Source: Bacillota bacterium
GTDB taxonomy: Bacteria; Bacillota; Clostridia; Ch29
Length of the DNA: 64,000 nucleotides
NCBI GenBank assembly: GCA_013540605.1
Contig: JABVCK010000003.1
Span: 1 to 64,000, forward strand
Reading direction: 5' to 3'
In this document: piece by piece, positions 63,867-64,000 of the stretch
How the letters are laid out: every line of letters begins with the position of its first letter
Position numbering within the stretch: position 1 is the first letter of the stretch
The notes under the pieces: generated by a model
What the model was told of the DNA's origin: nothing
The model's database searches: none
Seen by the model: the letters and a program-made list of their open reading frames with translations, nothing else
Translations under genes and position numbers: made by a program

Positions 63867-64000
63867 TTATAAAAGAAATTTTGAAAAATTGAAAATATGC
63901 TCTATATTTTCTATACGTTGCATCTTTATCCTATTATTCTCCAGGCAAATTGAGAACTTCAAACCGTCCCTATTTGCTAACGGGTTTCATCTTTGCGGTA

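Overview
The window reads as a chromosome segment of a low-to-moderate G+C anaerobic Firmicute of the class Clostridia, probably a spore former. The signs are WhiA, a YtoI-type CBS/hot-dog protein, RibBA-RibE-RibH with an FMN riboswitch, PdxS/PdxT with a MocR-type PdxR, ThiW-type thiamine genes under a TPP riboswitch, a GerMN-domain exported protein, RseC/MucC, sigma-54 circuits, strong GGAGG ribosome sites and frequent TTG starts. No rRNA, tRNA or CRISPR array was seen.

Layout. 1-2.3 kb is a mobile-element graveyard: IS1634-type transposase remains, a truncated GGDEF-EAL gene and an orphan IS3-type OrfA. 2.3-6.7 kb is the thiamine operon thiW-thiD-thiM-thiE-thiC behind a TPP riboswitch and terminator; it combines HMP synthesis (ThiC) with thiazole salvage (ThiM, ThiW). 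7-15.1 kb, all on the minus strand, holds an EamA permease, a soluble cupin-PocR-LytS-type histidine kinase with a YesN-type regulator, and an ilvD-dctP-dctQ-dctM operon whose dctQ is broken. 15.4-20.6 kb is an amidohydrolase/YfcC-transporter pair with a sigma-54 promoter, three dyad sites and an adjacent sigma-54 activator. 20.7-22 kb is a second graveyard (PAP2 and PhoH-like remnants). 22.1-26 kb is the riboflavin operon; 26.1-27.7 kb is lipB-lipA.

27.8-33.3 kb carries a DUF441 membrane protein, a frameshifted SecA2-like gene, an exported LysM/5'-nucleotidase and a HAD phosphatase with a shortened cap. 33.5-35.1 kb is an IS91-type (HUH) transposase followed by a small zinc-ribbon gene. 35.2-38.3 kb is pdxST divergent from pdxR around a perfect 16-bp-arm operator. 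38.4-41.7 kb holds a secernin-type peptidase, DUF3788, GyrI-like and WYL-regulator genes. 41.8-48.3 kb is a five-gene unit (HlyD-type adaptor, ABC ATPase, MacB/FtsX permease, histidine kinase, NtrC-type regulator) led by a consensus sigma-54 promoter with two upstream sites, so it probably activates itself.

48.5-64 kb is mostly housekeeping: GerMN protein, FxsA, thioesterase, pyruvate kinase, phosphofructokinase, DnaE, YtoI, HD-GYP, WhiA, RseC and an HD hydrolase, plus a PgpA/YutG-like protein that seems to have lost its catalytic motifs and a conserved protein of unknown function. A dipeptide-epimerase fragment lies at the right edge.

Two themes recur. The first is self-contained regulatory units, with sensor, regulator, operator and target side by side. 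The second is a family of roughly 50-bp palindromic repeats (GGGGACA...TGTCCCC) sitting just 5' of genes, one copy of which has become the coding end of lipB. Several genes are visibly decaying (dctQ, secA2-like, PAP2, phoH-like, transposases). All calls come from reading the sequence; no database search was run.
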